Positions 56,963 to 64,000 of a stretch of DNA of 64,000 nucleotides are shown here, in pieces (within the stretch, counting starts at the first letter, position 1; every line of letters starts with the position of its first letter). The notes beneath the pieces are model-generated. The model was not told the DNA's origin and made no database searches. It saw nothing but the letters and a program-made list of their open reading frames with translations. Source of the DNA: Cribrihabitans_A pelagius (lineage in GTDB: Bacteria > Pseudomonadota > Alphaproteobacteria > Rhodobacterales > Rhodobacteraceae); contig NZ_JBMERR010000007.1 in assembly GCF_048820915.1 (NCBI RefSeq), positions 1 to 64,000 of the forward strand, given 5' to 3'. The position numbers and the translations under genes were made by a program.

Positions 56963-57286
56963 TCATTCCCGGTGTTTGTTGTGGTGGCGGATCACTTCAT
57001 CGATGATGAAGTTAAGAAATGCCTTGGCGAACTCCGGGTCCAGATGGGCCTGTTCCGCCAGGTCTTCAAGCCGTGCGATCTGGGCCGCCTCGCGGGCCGG
57101 ATCGGACGGGGGAAGCTTGTGTTCGGCCTTGAGCCGGCCCACTGCCTGGGTGTGCTTGAAGCGTTCGCCCAGGGTGTAGACCAGGATCGCGTCGAGCCGG
57201 TCGATGCTTTCGCGGTGTTCCTTCAGCAGCTCGGCGGCACGGGCAACGGCGTCCTGCGCGGCCGCGTCTTGGGTGGCTGTCGTCAT
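56963..57286 (-). CDS. Chorismate mutase (AroQ type)
   Basis: A 107-residue all-helical AroQ-class mutase (HRESIDRLDAILVYTLGERF, KHTQAVGRLKAEHKLPPSDP, with REAAQIARLEDLAEQAHLDP). It converts chorismate to prephenate for Phe and Tyr. The start MTTATQDAAAQ at 57286 is chosen; upstream residues in frame are Arg/Pro-rich. The position between ffh and rpsP is typical of Rhodobacteraceae. Confidence 0.9.
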   Translation of the reverse strand: MTTATQDAAAQDAVARAAELLKEHRESIDRLDAILVYTLGERFKHTQAVGRLKAEHKLPPSDPAREAAQIARLEDLAEQAHLDPEFAKAFLNFIIDEVIRHHNKHRE

Positions 57287-57341
57287 CTGTTCCTCCGCAA
57301 GGCAGCAATTCCGGGGCGGGCCGGTCCGGCAAGGCAGTACA

Positions 57342-57875
57342 TCAGGCGGCCTCCCCCTCATGCGGGTGGCGCCAGACCTGGCAGGGCGTCTCCATCACTT
57401 CGCCGTCCCGCTCATACCGCGCGCCAAGCCGCTCGGCCAGCTTCAGGGAACGGGTGTTGGCGGGATCGATGTAGGAAATCACTCCGTCGAGCCAGAAGTG
57501 GCGTGCGCCATAGGCCCGGGCGGCGAGTGCGGCCTCATAGGCGATGCCCTTGCCCTCGGCGCCCTCATAGACGTGCCAGCCCAGCTCGGGCTCGTCCCAG
57601 CCTTCGTGATTGATGAATCCCACCCGGCCCAGCGGTACATTGCCGTCCTGCTCCGCGATCACCCACATGCCATAGCCGCGCACCGCCCAGTGGCCGACGC
57701 TGCCGCAGAAGCCGCGCCAGGCGTCTTCGCGCGGCTGCGGGCCGCCGACGAAGCGGCTGCGCTCCGAGGCGATAAAGGCGGCGTGCGCCTCGAAATCCGC
57801 GGCTTCGGGAGCGCGCAGGATCAGGCGGGCGGTTTCCACGCAGGGCACGGAGAACTGGACGGCGGCTTGTGTCAT
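57342..57875 (-). CDS. GNAT-family N-acetyltransferase (third of three)
   Basis: A 177-residue RimJ/RimL-type acetyltransferase (VETARLILRAPEAADFEAHA, then ELGWHVYEGAEGKGIAYEAA for acetyl-CoA binding, VISYIDPANTRSLKLAERLG). The start at 57875 overlaps the preceding acetyltransferase by four bases. The acceptor is unknown; ribosomal-protein or small-molecule acetylation is possible. Confidence 0.85.
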   Translation of the reverse strand: MTQAAVQFSVPCVETARLILRAPEAADFEAHAAFIASERSRFVGGPQPREDAWRGFCGSVGHWAVRGYGMWVIAEQDGNVPLGRVGFINHEGWDEPELGWHVYEGAEGKGIAYEAALAARAYGARHFWLDGVISYIDPANTRSLKLAERLGARYERDGEVMETPCQVWRHPHEGEAA

Positions 57876-58438
57876 TGCAGCACCCGCGCCGCGGCAATCT
57901 GGGCGTGGCAGTAGCGGTCCCGGTCGTGGCGCCAGGCGCGGATATTTGGGGCCGGCTGCAGCCGGAAGGAAACCGGTTCTTCCGGCTGGGCACCGATGCG
58001 GCGGGCCAGCGCGATGGAGGGTTCGTTCTCCTCGGGAATGTAAGAGACGATGGTGCCCCAGTTCTGCGCCGAGAACAGCCATTCCAGCACGCATTCCGCG
58101 GCTTCGCTGGCATAGCCCTTGCCGCGGGCGTTTTCGGTCAGGTGCCAGGACAGTTCGGGTTCGGGCCAGCCCTTGGGGAACCAGGGGCCGACGAGGCCCA
58201 CGGGATCGCCGCTGCTGCGTTCAATCACCACGAACAGCCCGTAGCCGCGCAGGTGCCAGTGGCCGATGATCGAGGCAATCGACCACCAGAGCGAGTCCGG
58301 ATCGTCCGACGCCTCAAAGAAGCGGGGCGCATCGGGGTCCAGGAAGGCTTCGTTGGCGTCGAAACCGGGCTCGGCCGGCGAGACCAGCAGCAGCCGGGGC
58401 GAGATCAGCCGCGCGAAGCGGTGGAAATTTTCAGACAT
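57872..58438 (-). CDS. GNAT-family N-acetyltransferase (second of three)
   Basis: A 188-residue GNAT (FARLISPRLLLVSPAEPGFD, ELSWHLTENARGKGYASEAA, then IVSYIPEENEPSIALARRIG). I start at 58438 because AAGGGAG lies six bases upstream; the frame opens at 58588 but without a site. The C-terminus overlaps the next gene by four bases. It is clearly related to its two neighbours, implying tandem duplication followed by divergence. Confidence 0.83.
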   Translation of the reverse strand: MSENFHRFARLISPRLLLVSPAEPGFDANEAFLDPDAPRFFEASDDPDSLWWSIASIIGHWHLRGYGLFVVIERSSGDPVGLVGPWFPKGWPEPELSWHLTENARGKGYASEAAECVLEWLFSAQNWGTIVSYIPEENEPSIALARRIGAQPEEPVSFRLQPAPNIRAWRHDRDRYCHAQIAAARVLQ

Positions 58439-58584
58439 AACATCTCCCTTCGCCAGCCGGGCGCTGGGACCGGCGGGTGATTGAGCTAGGTAATCCGGGA
58501 GTATGCGGGGTTCTGCGTAACATTCGGTTAAGCCGCGGCTTTCCGCAGCCTGGCGGGGGTGCCTGGAGTGAAACTGATGGACGC

Positions 58585-59190
58585 TCATGTGCTCGCCTCC
58601 ATCCCGCTGCGGTTCGGGAGCGCGTGGCGGAAGACCAGCACCGGCGCGTCAAAGGCGGCTTCGGCATCGCTGTCGCGCGATGCGCCGGTGCGTTCCGCGG
58701 CGCGTGCAGAGCGCGAGTTGCCGGGGTCGACGTAGCTCACCAGCGAGGGCAGCTCCAGTGCCGAAAGAGCGAAGTCGCGCACGGCTGCAATGGCCTCGGC
58801 CGCGAGACCCTGGCCCTCGAACCGGTCGGCGAGGAGGTAACCGAGTTCGTGCTCGTGATCGCCATATTCCATGCCGGCGGAAAAGAACCCGGCGACGGCA
58901 CCGGTTTCACGATGCTCAGCCGCCCACATGCCGGCGCCGCGCAATTGCCAGCCCGCGATGTACTGGGTGAAATCCAGCCAGGCGTCCCGGCGGCTGAACG
59001 GGCCGCCCATATGGCGGGCGCGGTTTGACATCAGGATGGCGGCATAGGCCGGAAAGTCTTCCAGCCGGGGCGCGCGCAGCACTAGGCGCGCGCTCTCGAT
59101 CCGCGGCACATGGCTGCCCGTCTGCCGCGCGAGCGCGGCAGACGGGCCGGAGGCGGGAACCTCCCAGGGATTTGCCGCCTGATTGGTCAC
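58585..59190 (-). CDS. GNAT-family N-acetyltransferase (first of three)
   Basis: A 201-residue GNAT (IESARLVLRAPRLEDFPAYA, HELGYLLADRFEGQGLAAEA, LVSYVDPGNSRSARAAERTG). It overlaps the ffh stop region by four bases, so translation is coupled to ffh. A stretch of about 146 bp without a gene follows before the next acetyltransferase. Confidence 0.85.
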   Translation of the reverse strand: MTNQAANPWEVPASGPSAALARQTGSHVPRIESARLVLRAPRLEDFPAYAAILMSNRARHMGGPFSRRDAWLDFTQYIAGWQLRGAGMWAAEHRETGAVAGFFSAGMEYGDHEHELGYLLADRFEGQGLAAEAIAAVRDFALSALELPSLVSYVDPGNSRSARAAERTGASRDSDAEAAFDAPVLVFRHALPNRSGMEAST

Positions 59191-60722
59191 TTCTTCTTGC
59201 CAAAACCGCTGAGGCCGCCGGGCAGGCCCATGCCGCCGCCGAGACCGGGCAGGCCGCCGGGCATGCCACCGGGAAGACCCTTGCCGCCGCCCATCGCCTT
59301 GGCCGCCGCTTCCAGTGCCTTGGGGTCCATCTGGCTGGGGTCCATGCCGTCCATACCGGGCATGCCGCCGCCTTTGCCGAACATGCCCTTCATGGCCTGT
59401 TTCAGCATCTTGCCCTTGCCCATCTTGCCCATCTTCTTCATCACATCGGCCATCTGCCGGTGCATTTTCAGAAGCTTGTTGAGGTCGGACACTTCCATGC
59501 CGGAGCCGGCCGCGATGCGTTTCTTGCGGCTAGCTTGCAGCAGCGCGGGGTTGGCGCGTTCCTTCTTGGTCATCGACTGGATCATGGCGATCTGGCGCGT
59601 CAGCACCTTGTCGTCCATGCCGGAGTCCTGCACCTGCTTGGCCATCTTGCCCATGCCGGGCATCATCTGCATCATGCCCTCCATGCCGCCCATCTGGAGC
59701 ATCTGCTCCAGCTGCATCTTCAGGTCGTTCATGTTGAACTGACCCTTCATCATGCGCTTCATCATCTTCTCGGCCTGTTCGGCCTCGATGGTTTCCTGCG
59801 CCTTTTCGACCAGGGCCACGATGTCGCCCATGCCGAGGATGCGGCCCGCGATGCGCTCCGGCTCGAAGGTTTCGATGGCGTCCATCTTCTCGCCCAGGCC
59901 GACAAAGCGGATCGGCTTGCCGGTGACCGCGCGCATCGACAGCGCCGCACCGCCGCGGCCGTCGCCGTCCATCCGGGTGAGCACCACGCCGGAGATGCCG
60001 ATTTTGGCGTCGAACTCTTCCGCGACTTCCACCGCAACCTGGCCAGTGAGGCCATCGACCACCAGCAGGGTCTCGCGCGGGGAGACCACGTTGCGGACGT
60101 CCTCGACCTCCTGCATCAGGGTCTCGTCGATGTGCAGACGGCCGGCAGTATCCAGCATGTAGACGTCATAGCCGCCCAGTGCCGCCTGCTGCTTGGCGCG
60201 TTTGGCGATATCGACGGGCTTCTGGCCGGGCACGATCGGCAGGGTGTCGACGCCGATCTGCGCGCCCAGCACCGCCAGCTGCTCCATCGCCGCCGGGCGG
60301 TAGACGTCGAGCGAGGCCATCAGGACGCGCTTGCCTTCTTTGTCCTTCAGGCGCTTGGCCAGCTTGCCGGTGGTGGTGGTCTTGCCCGAGCCTTGCAGGC
60401 CGACCATCAGCACCGGCGCCGGCGGGTTGTCGACCTTCAGCTTGCCGGGGTCTTCCGAGCCGCGCAGCACGCCGACCAGAGCGTCGTGGACGATCTTCAC
60501 CACCTGCTGGCCCGGCGTCACCGATTTGGTGACCGCCTGGCCGGTGGCCTGATCCTGCACCTTCTTGACGAAGTCGCGCGCGACCGCCAGCGACACGTCG
60601 GCCTCAAGCAGGGCGACGCGCACCTCGCGCAGGGCGGTCTTCACGTCCTCCTCGTTGAGGGCGCCCTGCTTGGTCAGCCGGTCGAAGACGCCGGAAAGGC
60701 GTTCGGATAGATTTTCAAACAT
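59187..60722 (-). CDS. ffh: Signal recognition particle protein Ffh (SRP54)
   Basis: A 511-residue SRP GTPase. The N domain precedes the G domain with P-loop MVGLQGSGKTTTTGKLAKRL, DTAGRLHID, and TKMD-equivalent LTRMDGDGRGG. The Met-rich M domain (from about residue 325: MMKRMMKGQFNMNDLKMQLE) binds signal sequences and SRP RNA. A Gly/Met-rich tail ends the protein. It is the first gene of the minus-strand ffh-GNAT-chorismate mutase-rpsP block. Confidence 0.95.
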   Translation of the reverse strand: MFENLSERLSGVFDRLTKQGALNEEDVKTALREVRVALLEADVSLAVARDFVKKVQDQATGQAVTKSVTPGQQVVKIVHDALVGVLRGSEDPGKLKVDNPPAPVLMVGLQGSGKTTTTGKLAKRLKDKEGKRVLMASLDVYRPAAMEQLAVLGAQIGVDTLPIVPGQKPVDIAKRAKQQAALGGYDVYMLDTAGRLHIDETLMQEVEDVRNVVSPRETLLVVDGLTGQVAVEVAEEFDAKIGISGVVLTRMDGDGRGGAALSMRAVTGKPIRFVGLGEKMDAIETFEPERIAGRILGMGDIVALVEKAQETIEAEQAEKMMKRMMKGQFNMNDLKMQLEQMLQMGGMEGMMQMMPGMGKMAKQVQDSGMDDKVLTRQIAMIQSMTKKERANPALLQASRKKRIAAGSGMEVSDLNKLLKMHRQMADVMKKMGKMGKGKMLKQAMKGMFGKGGGMPGMDGMDPSQMDPKALEAAAKAMGGGKGLPGGMPGGLPGLGGGMGLPGGLSGFGKKK

Positions 60723-61166
60723 GCCTCTCGGCCTCCTTAGCCGGTTTCACCTGTGGCGCCCCCCGTATGTAGGGGACATGCGATCCATGCGCAAATGCCC
60801 CCACGGGCGTGATACGCTGGTGGGGGGCGATCCCTGGCATGGGGCAGGGACCGGAAGACTCGGGTGCTTCCGGATGTTTGGGCAGGCGCTACCCCGAAAC
60901 AGGCCGCGAGTCAACCTTTGCGCCGCCGCCGTGGTCTTGCGGCCAGAGCGCGCGGGGCGGCTTGACGGAAGGGGGCGGCTGGCGGAACATGGAGGAGAAC
61001 GGGCGCCTGCCTGGGCCGAGTCTCTCGTGAGAGGCTCCGGCTATGCATGGCAGTCTCCGCCCTCCGCGTTTCGAGGCAGCGCGCATCTCAGGCAAGCACC
61101 GCCGCCGCAGGGGCGCGCGGTTTTCCTTACCGGGCAGGCACACCAGCCGAGGGAGGAACTGAGAAC
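60723..61166. other. Divergent spacer between ffh and the EF-G paralogue
   Basis: A 444-bp stretch with no gene I can support. I looked for the conserved SRP RNA tetraloop region and did not find it. One hairpin, GAG-t-CTCTC-gt-GAGAG-g-CTC, lies at 61018-61037. The plus-strand ribosome site GAGGGAGG ends about 11 bases before 61167. Confidence 0.5.
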
Positions 61167-63074
61167 ATGCGCGTCTTTACCATATTGGGGCCGTCGCAGT
61201 CCGGGAAATCGTCACTGGCCAGGGCGCTGGCCGAATTGGACGGTGCCCCGGGCAAACGTCAGGAGGTTGCAGGTGTCGCCGCTCTGCAACCTTTTTCATT
61301 CATGGGGGAGAGTTGGGCTGCGATCGACATCGCGGGCGGCGCCGACAACCTGGCGCAGGCAGGCCCGGCGCTGGCGGCCAGCGATGCGGCGGTGCTTTGC
61401 GTGCCGGCCGATGCCGGGGCTGCGGTGCTGAGCGCGCCTTACTTGCGCAAGCTGGAAGAGGCGGGCATCCCCGCCTTCATTTTTTTCAACCGCATGGATC
61501 AGGCCACTGGCCGGGTGGCAGAAATCGTGGCGGCCTTGCAGGCCTATTGCAGCCACAACATCATCCTGCGCCAGGTGCCGATTCGCGAGGACGGCCAGGT
61601 GGTGGGCGCGGTCGACCTGATTTCGGAACGCGCCTGGCAGTACCGGGAGGGCGAGCCCTCGGCGCTGATCGAGCTGCCGGTGGCGATGTATGCCCGGGAG
61701 CAGGAGGCGCGTACCGAACTGCTGGAGGCGCTGGCGGATTTTGACGACACGCTGCTGGAGGAGCTGATCGAGGATCAGAAGGTGATGGCGGATGAGGTCT
61801 ATGACGTGGCCACCAAGGTGCTGCAGCAAAATGACCTGATCCCGGCGCTGATGGGCTCGGCCGAGTACCGCAACGGTATTCTGCGGCTGATGAAGTCGCT
61901 GCGCCACGAGGCGCCCGACGTGGACGCGGCGCTGAACCGGCTGTCGCCGGACGGCAGCGTGGTGGCGGTTGGATGCATGGCGGACCTTGTCAAGCATCTG
62001 GGCAAGACAGTGATGGTGCGCGCGATGGAGAGCGGCATGGGCAATGGCACGCCGCTGGGCGGTGCCACGCTGGGCGCGCTCACCGGCATCGGCGGTGCGG
62101 TCAGCAACGCGATGCTGGCGGGCGACATGGGGCAGGCGGTGAAATCGGATCACCTGAACCTCGGTTTCGCCTATGGCCGCGACGGGCCGGCGCCGCTGCC
62201 GGACTGGGCGCAGCCGCGGCCTTCGACCTTCTGCCGGGTGATCACCCCCGCGCATGAACGCGACGACGCCCGGCTTTCGGCCGCATTGGAGCGGCTGGCG
62301 GAGATCGACCCGGCGCTGCGGGTGAGTCAGGACGAGGCCTCGGGCCATGCTTTGCTGGCCTTGCAAGGCCCGCTTCACTTGCGCCGTATCACCCAGACCC
62401 TGATGCAGGAATTCGGCATTGAAGTGGCGGAGCAGCCGGTGCCGCCGGCCCTGCGCGAAACCATCAGAAAACCGGTGCAGATCCACCACCGCCACCGCAA
62501 ACAATCGGGCGGCGCCGGGCAGTTTGCCGATGTGGTGATCGAGCTGGCGCCCTTGCCGCGCGGCAGCGGCTTCGTCTTCGAGGAGACGGTGAAGGGAGGC
62601 GCGGTGCCCAAGAACTATATTCCCTCGGTCGAGGCCGGCGCCCGCGAGGCGCTGGCGCAGGGGCTGAACGGCCACCCGGTTGTGGATGTCCGCGTCACGC
62701 TGAAGGACGGCAAGCACCATTCGGTCGACAGTTCCGACTATGCCTTCCGCACTGCGGGCAAGAATGCGGTGCGTGAGGCCCTGGCGGAGGCGGCAGTGAT
62801 CCTGCTGCAGCCGATCATGCGGGTGCAGATCCATGTGCCTTCGGTCTTTACCGGCGGGCTGGTGCCAATGGTGAGCGGCATGAAGGGCCAGATCCTGGGC
62901 TTCGAGGCCGAGGACGGTGTCGCGGGCTGGGATGTTTTCGAAACGCTCTTGCCGATGGCGGCGCAGGACCAGCTGTGCAACACGCTCGCCAGCGCCACCC
63001 GCGGCACCGGCTGGTTCAGCACCGATTTCGACCACTACGAGGAAGCCAGGCGCGCCGATTTCGCGGAGGCTTGA
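61167..63074 (+). CDS. EF-G-like translation factor paralogue with degenerate G domain
   Basis: A 635-residue EF-G/TetM-type protein, shorter than true EF-G (about 700). The P-loop is GPSQSGKSSLARAL, the switch II motif DxPGH reads DIAGGADNL, so the catalytic His is replaced, and NKxD reads NRMD. Domains II to V follow, with domain IV recognisable by HHRHRKQSGGAGQFADVVIE and PKNYIPSVEAGAREAL, and domain V by MSGMKGQILGFE-like text. The start at 61167 follows GGGAGG. It is not the housekeeping fusA, which normally sits with rpsL-rpsG-tuf. Function unknown; a ribosome-rescue or stress role is possible. Confidence 0.85.
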   Translation: MRVFTILGPSQSGKSSLARALAELDGAPGKRQEVAGVAALQPFSFMGESWAAIDIAGGADNLAQAGPALAASDAAVLCVPADAGAAVLSAPYLRKLEEAGIPAFIFFNRMDQATGRVAEIVAALQAYCSHNIILRQVPIREDGQVVGAVDLISERAWQYREGEPSALIELPVAMYAREQEARTELLEALADFDDTLLEELIEDQKVMADEVYDVATKVLQQNDLIPALMGSAEYRNGILRLMKSLRHEAPDVDAALNRLSPDGSVVAVGCMADLVKHLGKTVMVRAMESGMGNGTPLGGATLGALTGIGGAVSNAMLAGDMGQAVKSDHLNLGFAYGRDGPAPLPDWAQPRPSTFCRVITPAHERDDARLSAALERLAEIDPALRVSQDEASGHALLALQGPLHLRRITQTLMQEFGIEVAEQPVPPALRETIRKPVQIHHRHRKQSGGAGQFADVVIELAPLPRGSGFVFEETVKGGAVPKNYIPSVEAGAREALAQGLNGHPVVDVRVTLKDGKHHSVDSSDYAFRTAGKNAVREALAEAAVILLQPIMRVQIHVPSVFTGGLVPMVSGMKGQILGFEAEDGVAGWDVFETLLPMAAQDQLCNTLASATRGTGWFSTDFDHYEEARRADFAEA

Positions 63075-63183
63075 AGTCCGGCAGGCCGCAAAACTGGATG
63101 CAAGCGGCGTCTCGCCCCTTGCATCCAGCGGCAATCCGGCGTGATCTGCGCCGCAATTCGGACCCGAACTGCGGAGTAAGATC

Positions 63184-63711
63184 ATGGATGCCTCCTCGGC
63201 CTCTCAGGACAGCCTGCCTGTCACCTCGGATGCATTGTTGCGCCAGCTGGACGGCTGGGGGCTGGCGTATACGCTGCACGAACACGTGCCGCTGCGCACG
63301 GTGGAGGACGCCAAAGCGGTGGAGGCGCAGTACCTGGTGCCGGGGCAGCGCGCCTTGCGGGTGAAGAACCTCTACCTGCGCGACAAGAAGAAGCGGAACT
63401 ACCTGGTGACCCTGCAGCAGGACCGGGAAATCGACCTGAAAGCGCTGGCCGGGGAGCTGGGCGCGGGCAACCTGTCGTTTGGCTCGGCGGATCGGCTGAT
63501 GGAGAACCTCGGCATCCGCCCCGGCGCGGTAAGCCCTTTGGCGATGATCACCGGGGCGGAAAAGGGCGTGGCCTTCTTCCTCGACAAGGCGGCGCGGGAG
63601 GCGGAGGTGATCTGCATGCACCCGCTGGTCAACGACCGCACCGTGGTGATGGCGCGGGACGATGTGATGGCGTTTTTCGAGAAGACCGGCGTCGCGGTGA
63701 ACTGGGTCTGA
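63184..63711 (+). CDS. YbaK/ProX-type aminoacyl-tRNA editing deacylase
   Basis: A 175-residue protein with the YbaK/EbsC fold (TVEDAKAVEAQYLVPGQRAL, then VKNLYLRDKKKRNYLVTLQQ with the catalytic Lys, LGIRPGAVSPLAMITGAEKG and ICMHPLVNDRTVVM). It matches PrdX/ProX, which hydrolyses Ala-tRNA(Pro), or Cys-tRNA(Pro) for other members. No link to the betaine ProX at 2046. It follows the EF-G paralogue by 109 bp. Confidence 0.87.
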   Translation: MDASSASQDSLPVTSDALLRQLDGWGLAYTLHEHVPLRTVEDAKAVEAQYLVPGQRALRVKNLYLRDKKKRNYLVTLQQDREIDLKALAGELGAGNLSFGSADRLMENLGIRPGAVSPLAMITGAEKGVAFFLDKAAREAEVICMHPLVNDRTVVMARDDVMAFFEKTGVAVNWV

Positions 63712-63928
63712 AGGGGGGGATGAGCCGCGCGTCGGCGGCGCGCGCGGGGGCGATCCAAACGGGCGTTGCTGGGAGTTTATCCCGGCCAAGTCCGTACACT
63801 CTATCGAGGGACCGCCCAGCCTCGGCCAAATCGCCGCCGCTTAGGGGCGCGCCGACGATGCGCGGCGGCCTTCGGCCTTGTCCCGCGCTGGGAACTCATT
63901 TGCTGAACATGTATCGTTGCGTGGCACG
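63712..63928. other. Spacer downstream of the editing deacylase
   Basis: About 215 bp, very GC-rich at first, with no gene or tRNA I can support. Downstream is the terminator of a gene on the opposite strand. Confidence 0.5.
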
Positions 63929-63956
63929 AAAAAGGGCCGGAGTTTCCTCCAGCCCT
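63929..63956 (-). terminator. Rho-independent terminator for the partial gene at the right edge
   Basis: Minus strand: AGGGCTGGAG-GAAA-CTCCGGCCCT, with one mismatch in a 10-bp stem, followed by five T. It ends a transcript entering from beyond 64000. Confidence 0.88.
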
Positions 63957-63978
63957 CGCGTGCAATAGGGGTGCCGAA

Positions 63979-64000
63979 TCAGGCCGCCAGCGCCGCGATC
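63979..64000 (-). CDS. Partial gene, C-terminal end only
   Basis: A minus-strand frame enters from beyond the window and stops at TGA 63979, encoding a C-terminus IAALAA. The strong intrinsic terminator 23 bp downstream supports a real gene end. Too little is visible for identification. Confidence 0.5.

Noticed and set aside
60723..61166. Possible SRP RNA gene next to ffh
   Set aside because: The conserved SRP RNA helix 8 sequence (GGTCAGG...GGAAGCAGC type) was not found on either strand.
61296..63185. A 629-codon open frame on the minus strand opposite the EF-G paralogue
   Set aside because: His/Arg/Gln-rich shadow of a gene with well-kept EF-G domains on the plus strand.

Overview
The window looks like chromosome from an alphaproteobacterium of the Rhodobacteraceae, most like the Roseobacter group (Leisingera/Phaeobacter/Ruegeria type). 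This rests on GC-rich coding, a MipZ division regulator, a LuxI/LuxR acyl-homoserine-lactone pair, a fructose operon of the frcBCAK type, a non-pyrrolysine MttB homologue, and short intergenic repeats of a kind I associate with roseobacters. The genus is inference; no rRNA or other marker is present.

Layout. (1) 1-1017: IS5-family transposase remnants meeting head to head. (2) 1038-11434: an osmolyte/betaine-type catabolic unit with an AraC-type regulator, a ProX/W/V importer, a GntR regulator, a DapA-like aldolase, an aldehyde dehydrogenase, a DAO-type flavoprotein and an MttB-family methyltransferase. (3) 11435-13600: a second broken IS5 copy in the same orientation as the first, followed by a frameshifted IS110 transposase, so the catabolic unit is bracketed by related IS remnants. 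(4) 13742-20317: a sugar operon (D-lyxose isomerase, PfkB kinase with a 13-base G tract, frcK, frcA, frcC, frcB) with a divergent ROK regulator. (5) 20318-21705: decayed pieces of an SDR gene, an ECF sigma factor and cydA. (6) 21885-26861: a LysR regulator divergent from dabB-dabA, a DAB-type inorganic-carbon uptake system. (7) 27118-30793: an asparaginase-like enzyme, an XRE regulator, an AGCS amino-acid symporter and a small hypothetical gene. (8) 30865-32455: divergent luxI and luxR around an array of 21-bp repeats. (9) 32498-38373: a two-gene unit coding a glutamate dehydrogenase fused to a response-regulator receiver domain, followed by a large hybrid histidine kinase ending in an HPt domain. 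(10) 38760-40850: a heme peroxidase with RTX repeats. (11) 40855-47830: the homogentisate pathway (hmgA, fahA, maiA) with a flavin hydroxylase, DUF2783 and an MBL protein, and a divergent MarR regulator. (12) 47882-64000: cyclase, mipZ, a DEAD-box helicase, then the translation block rpmE, rplS, trmD, rimM, bluB, rpsP, chorismate mutase, three GNATs and ffh, with an antisense-oriented phosphotransferase inserted between rimM and trmD, and then an EF-G paralogue and a YbaK-type editing protein.

The most unusual object is the receiver-glutamate dehydrogenase fusion beside a kinase that carries its own phosphotransfer domain. It suggests a phosphorelay whose output is a central nitrogen/carbon enzyme rather than a transcription factor. 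The next most interesting are the IS-bracketed betaine unit, whose enzyme trio matches the hydroxyproline catabolic families, the quorum-sensing repeat array, and the possibly phase-variable sugar kinase. All functions are read from sequence and family knowledge; no search was run.
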